A stretch of DNA of 64,000 nucleotides, taken from assembly GCF_003434305.1 (NCBI RefSeq), contig NZ_QKKX01000009.1, positions 1-64,000 of the forward strand. The letters are read 5' to 3'. The notes under the pieces are model-generated. The model made no database searches. It saw only the letters and a list, made by a program, of their open reading frames with translations, and was not told where the DNA came from. The stretch's first letter is position 1, and every line of letters starts with the position of its first letter. The position numbers were made by a program, and so were the translations under genes. Positions 63,895 to 64,000 of the stretch are shown here, piece by piece. Source of the stretch: Micromonospora sp. MW-13 (GTDB lineage: Bacteria; Actinomycetota; Actinomycetes; Mycobacteriales; Micromonosporaceae).

Positions 63895-64000
63895 GAGTCC
63901 CACCAGCCAACGCACCGGCCGGCGAAACGCGCGATCAGTTCGGCCGGTACGGCTTGCAGGTCGCTGGCGGTGGACCAGACGGTGTCGTCGTAGCCGTCCC
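63891..64000 (-). CDS. Partial gene, C-terminal end only
   Basis: The last 35 codons of a protein (DGYDDTVWSTASDLQAVPAE, then LIARFAGRCVGWWDS) enter from the right edge. I do not recognise it. Its stop overlaps the start of the kinase-like gene, so it is the upstream member of the same operon. Confidence 0.6.
   Translation of the reverse strand, partial: DGYDDTVWSTASDLQAVPAELIARFAGRCVGWWDS

Noticed and set aside
1..64000. CRISPR arrays, rRNA genes, insertion sequences and riboswitches
   Set aside because: No regularly spaced repeats, rRNA, transposase or recognisable aptamer was found.

Overview
The window is high-GC actinobacterial DNA, most consistent with a Micromonosporaceae (Micromonospora-like) chromosome. 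GTG and TTG starts and 4-base stop/start overlaps are frequent. Genes typical of actinobacteria are present: F420 biosynthesis, a WhiB protein, a DUF3499 protein, a TIGR03089 protein, and WXG100-linked toxins. The genus is an inference.

Bases 1-13145 hold part of a thiopeptide gene cluster of the nosiheptide/nocathiacin type. A divergent promoter region (about 3766-4162) separates a leftward operon from a rightward one. Leftward are the radical SAM indolic acid synthase, an acyltransferase, a carrier protein, an acyl-adenylating enzyme and the start of a ThiF-like leader-binding protein that runs off the left edge. Rightward are the precursor peptide (core SCTTCECSCSCSS), a radical SAM methyltransferase and the pyridine-forming [4+2] cyclase. 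A YdhR-like protein, a P450, and a leftward tailoring operon (methyltransferase, glycosyltransferase, epimerase, TylF-type methyltransferase) follow. The dehydratases, azoline-forming enzymes, resistance gene and most sugar genes expected for such a cluster are not in the window and presumably lie to the left.

Bases 13.5-31.4 kb look like core genome: a membrane protein, a thioesterase, acetoacetyl-CoA synthetase, a GT4 glycosyltransferase, mannose-1-phosphate guanylyltransferase, an ArsR-type regulator, the F420 genes fbiA, fbiB and fbiC, a WhiB regulator and a DUF3499 protein. Several of these genes have a -10-like hexamer 6-8 bases before the start codon, which suggests leaderless mRNAs.

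Bases 31.4-51 kb form a polyamine/GABA and aldehyde utilisation region. It has a frameshifted FAD oxidase, a class III aminotransferase, an Lrp regulator divergent from a six-gene transporter/oxidase operon (potD-A-B-C, FAD oxidase, saccharopine dehydrogenase-like), an ExaC-type aldehyde dehydrogenase with DUF779 and its GAF regulator, gabT, an aminobutyraldehyde dehydrogenase and another aldehyde dehydrogenase. Together they can account for import of putrescine or spermidine and conversion through GABA to succinate.

Bases 51-57.3 kb are a polymorphic-toxin locus: a YrhB/YwqJ-deaminase/SUKH protein, then YbaB-like and WXG100-like small proteins, a 1331-residue toxin with a papain-like domain followed by a second, RelA/SpoT-like domain, and an overlapping low-GC gene that is the likely immunity protein. 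After tRNA-His come two paralogous L,D-transpeptidase lipoproteins and tRNA-Lys. The right end has a Nudix hydrolase convergent with an operon of a kinase-like protein, an SDR and a histidine phosphatase whose joint role I do not recognise.
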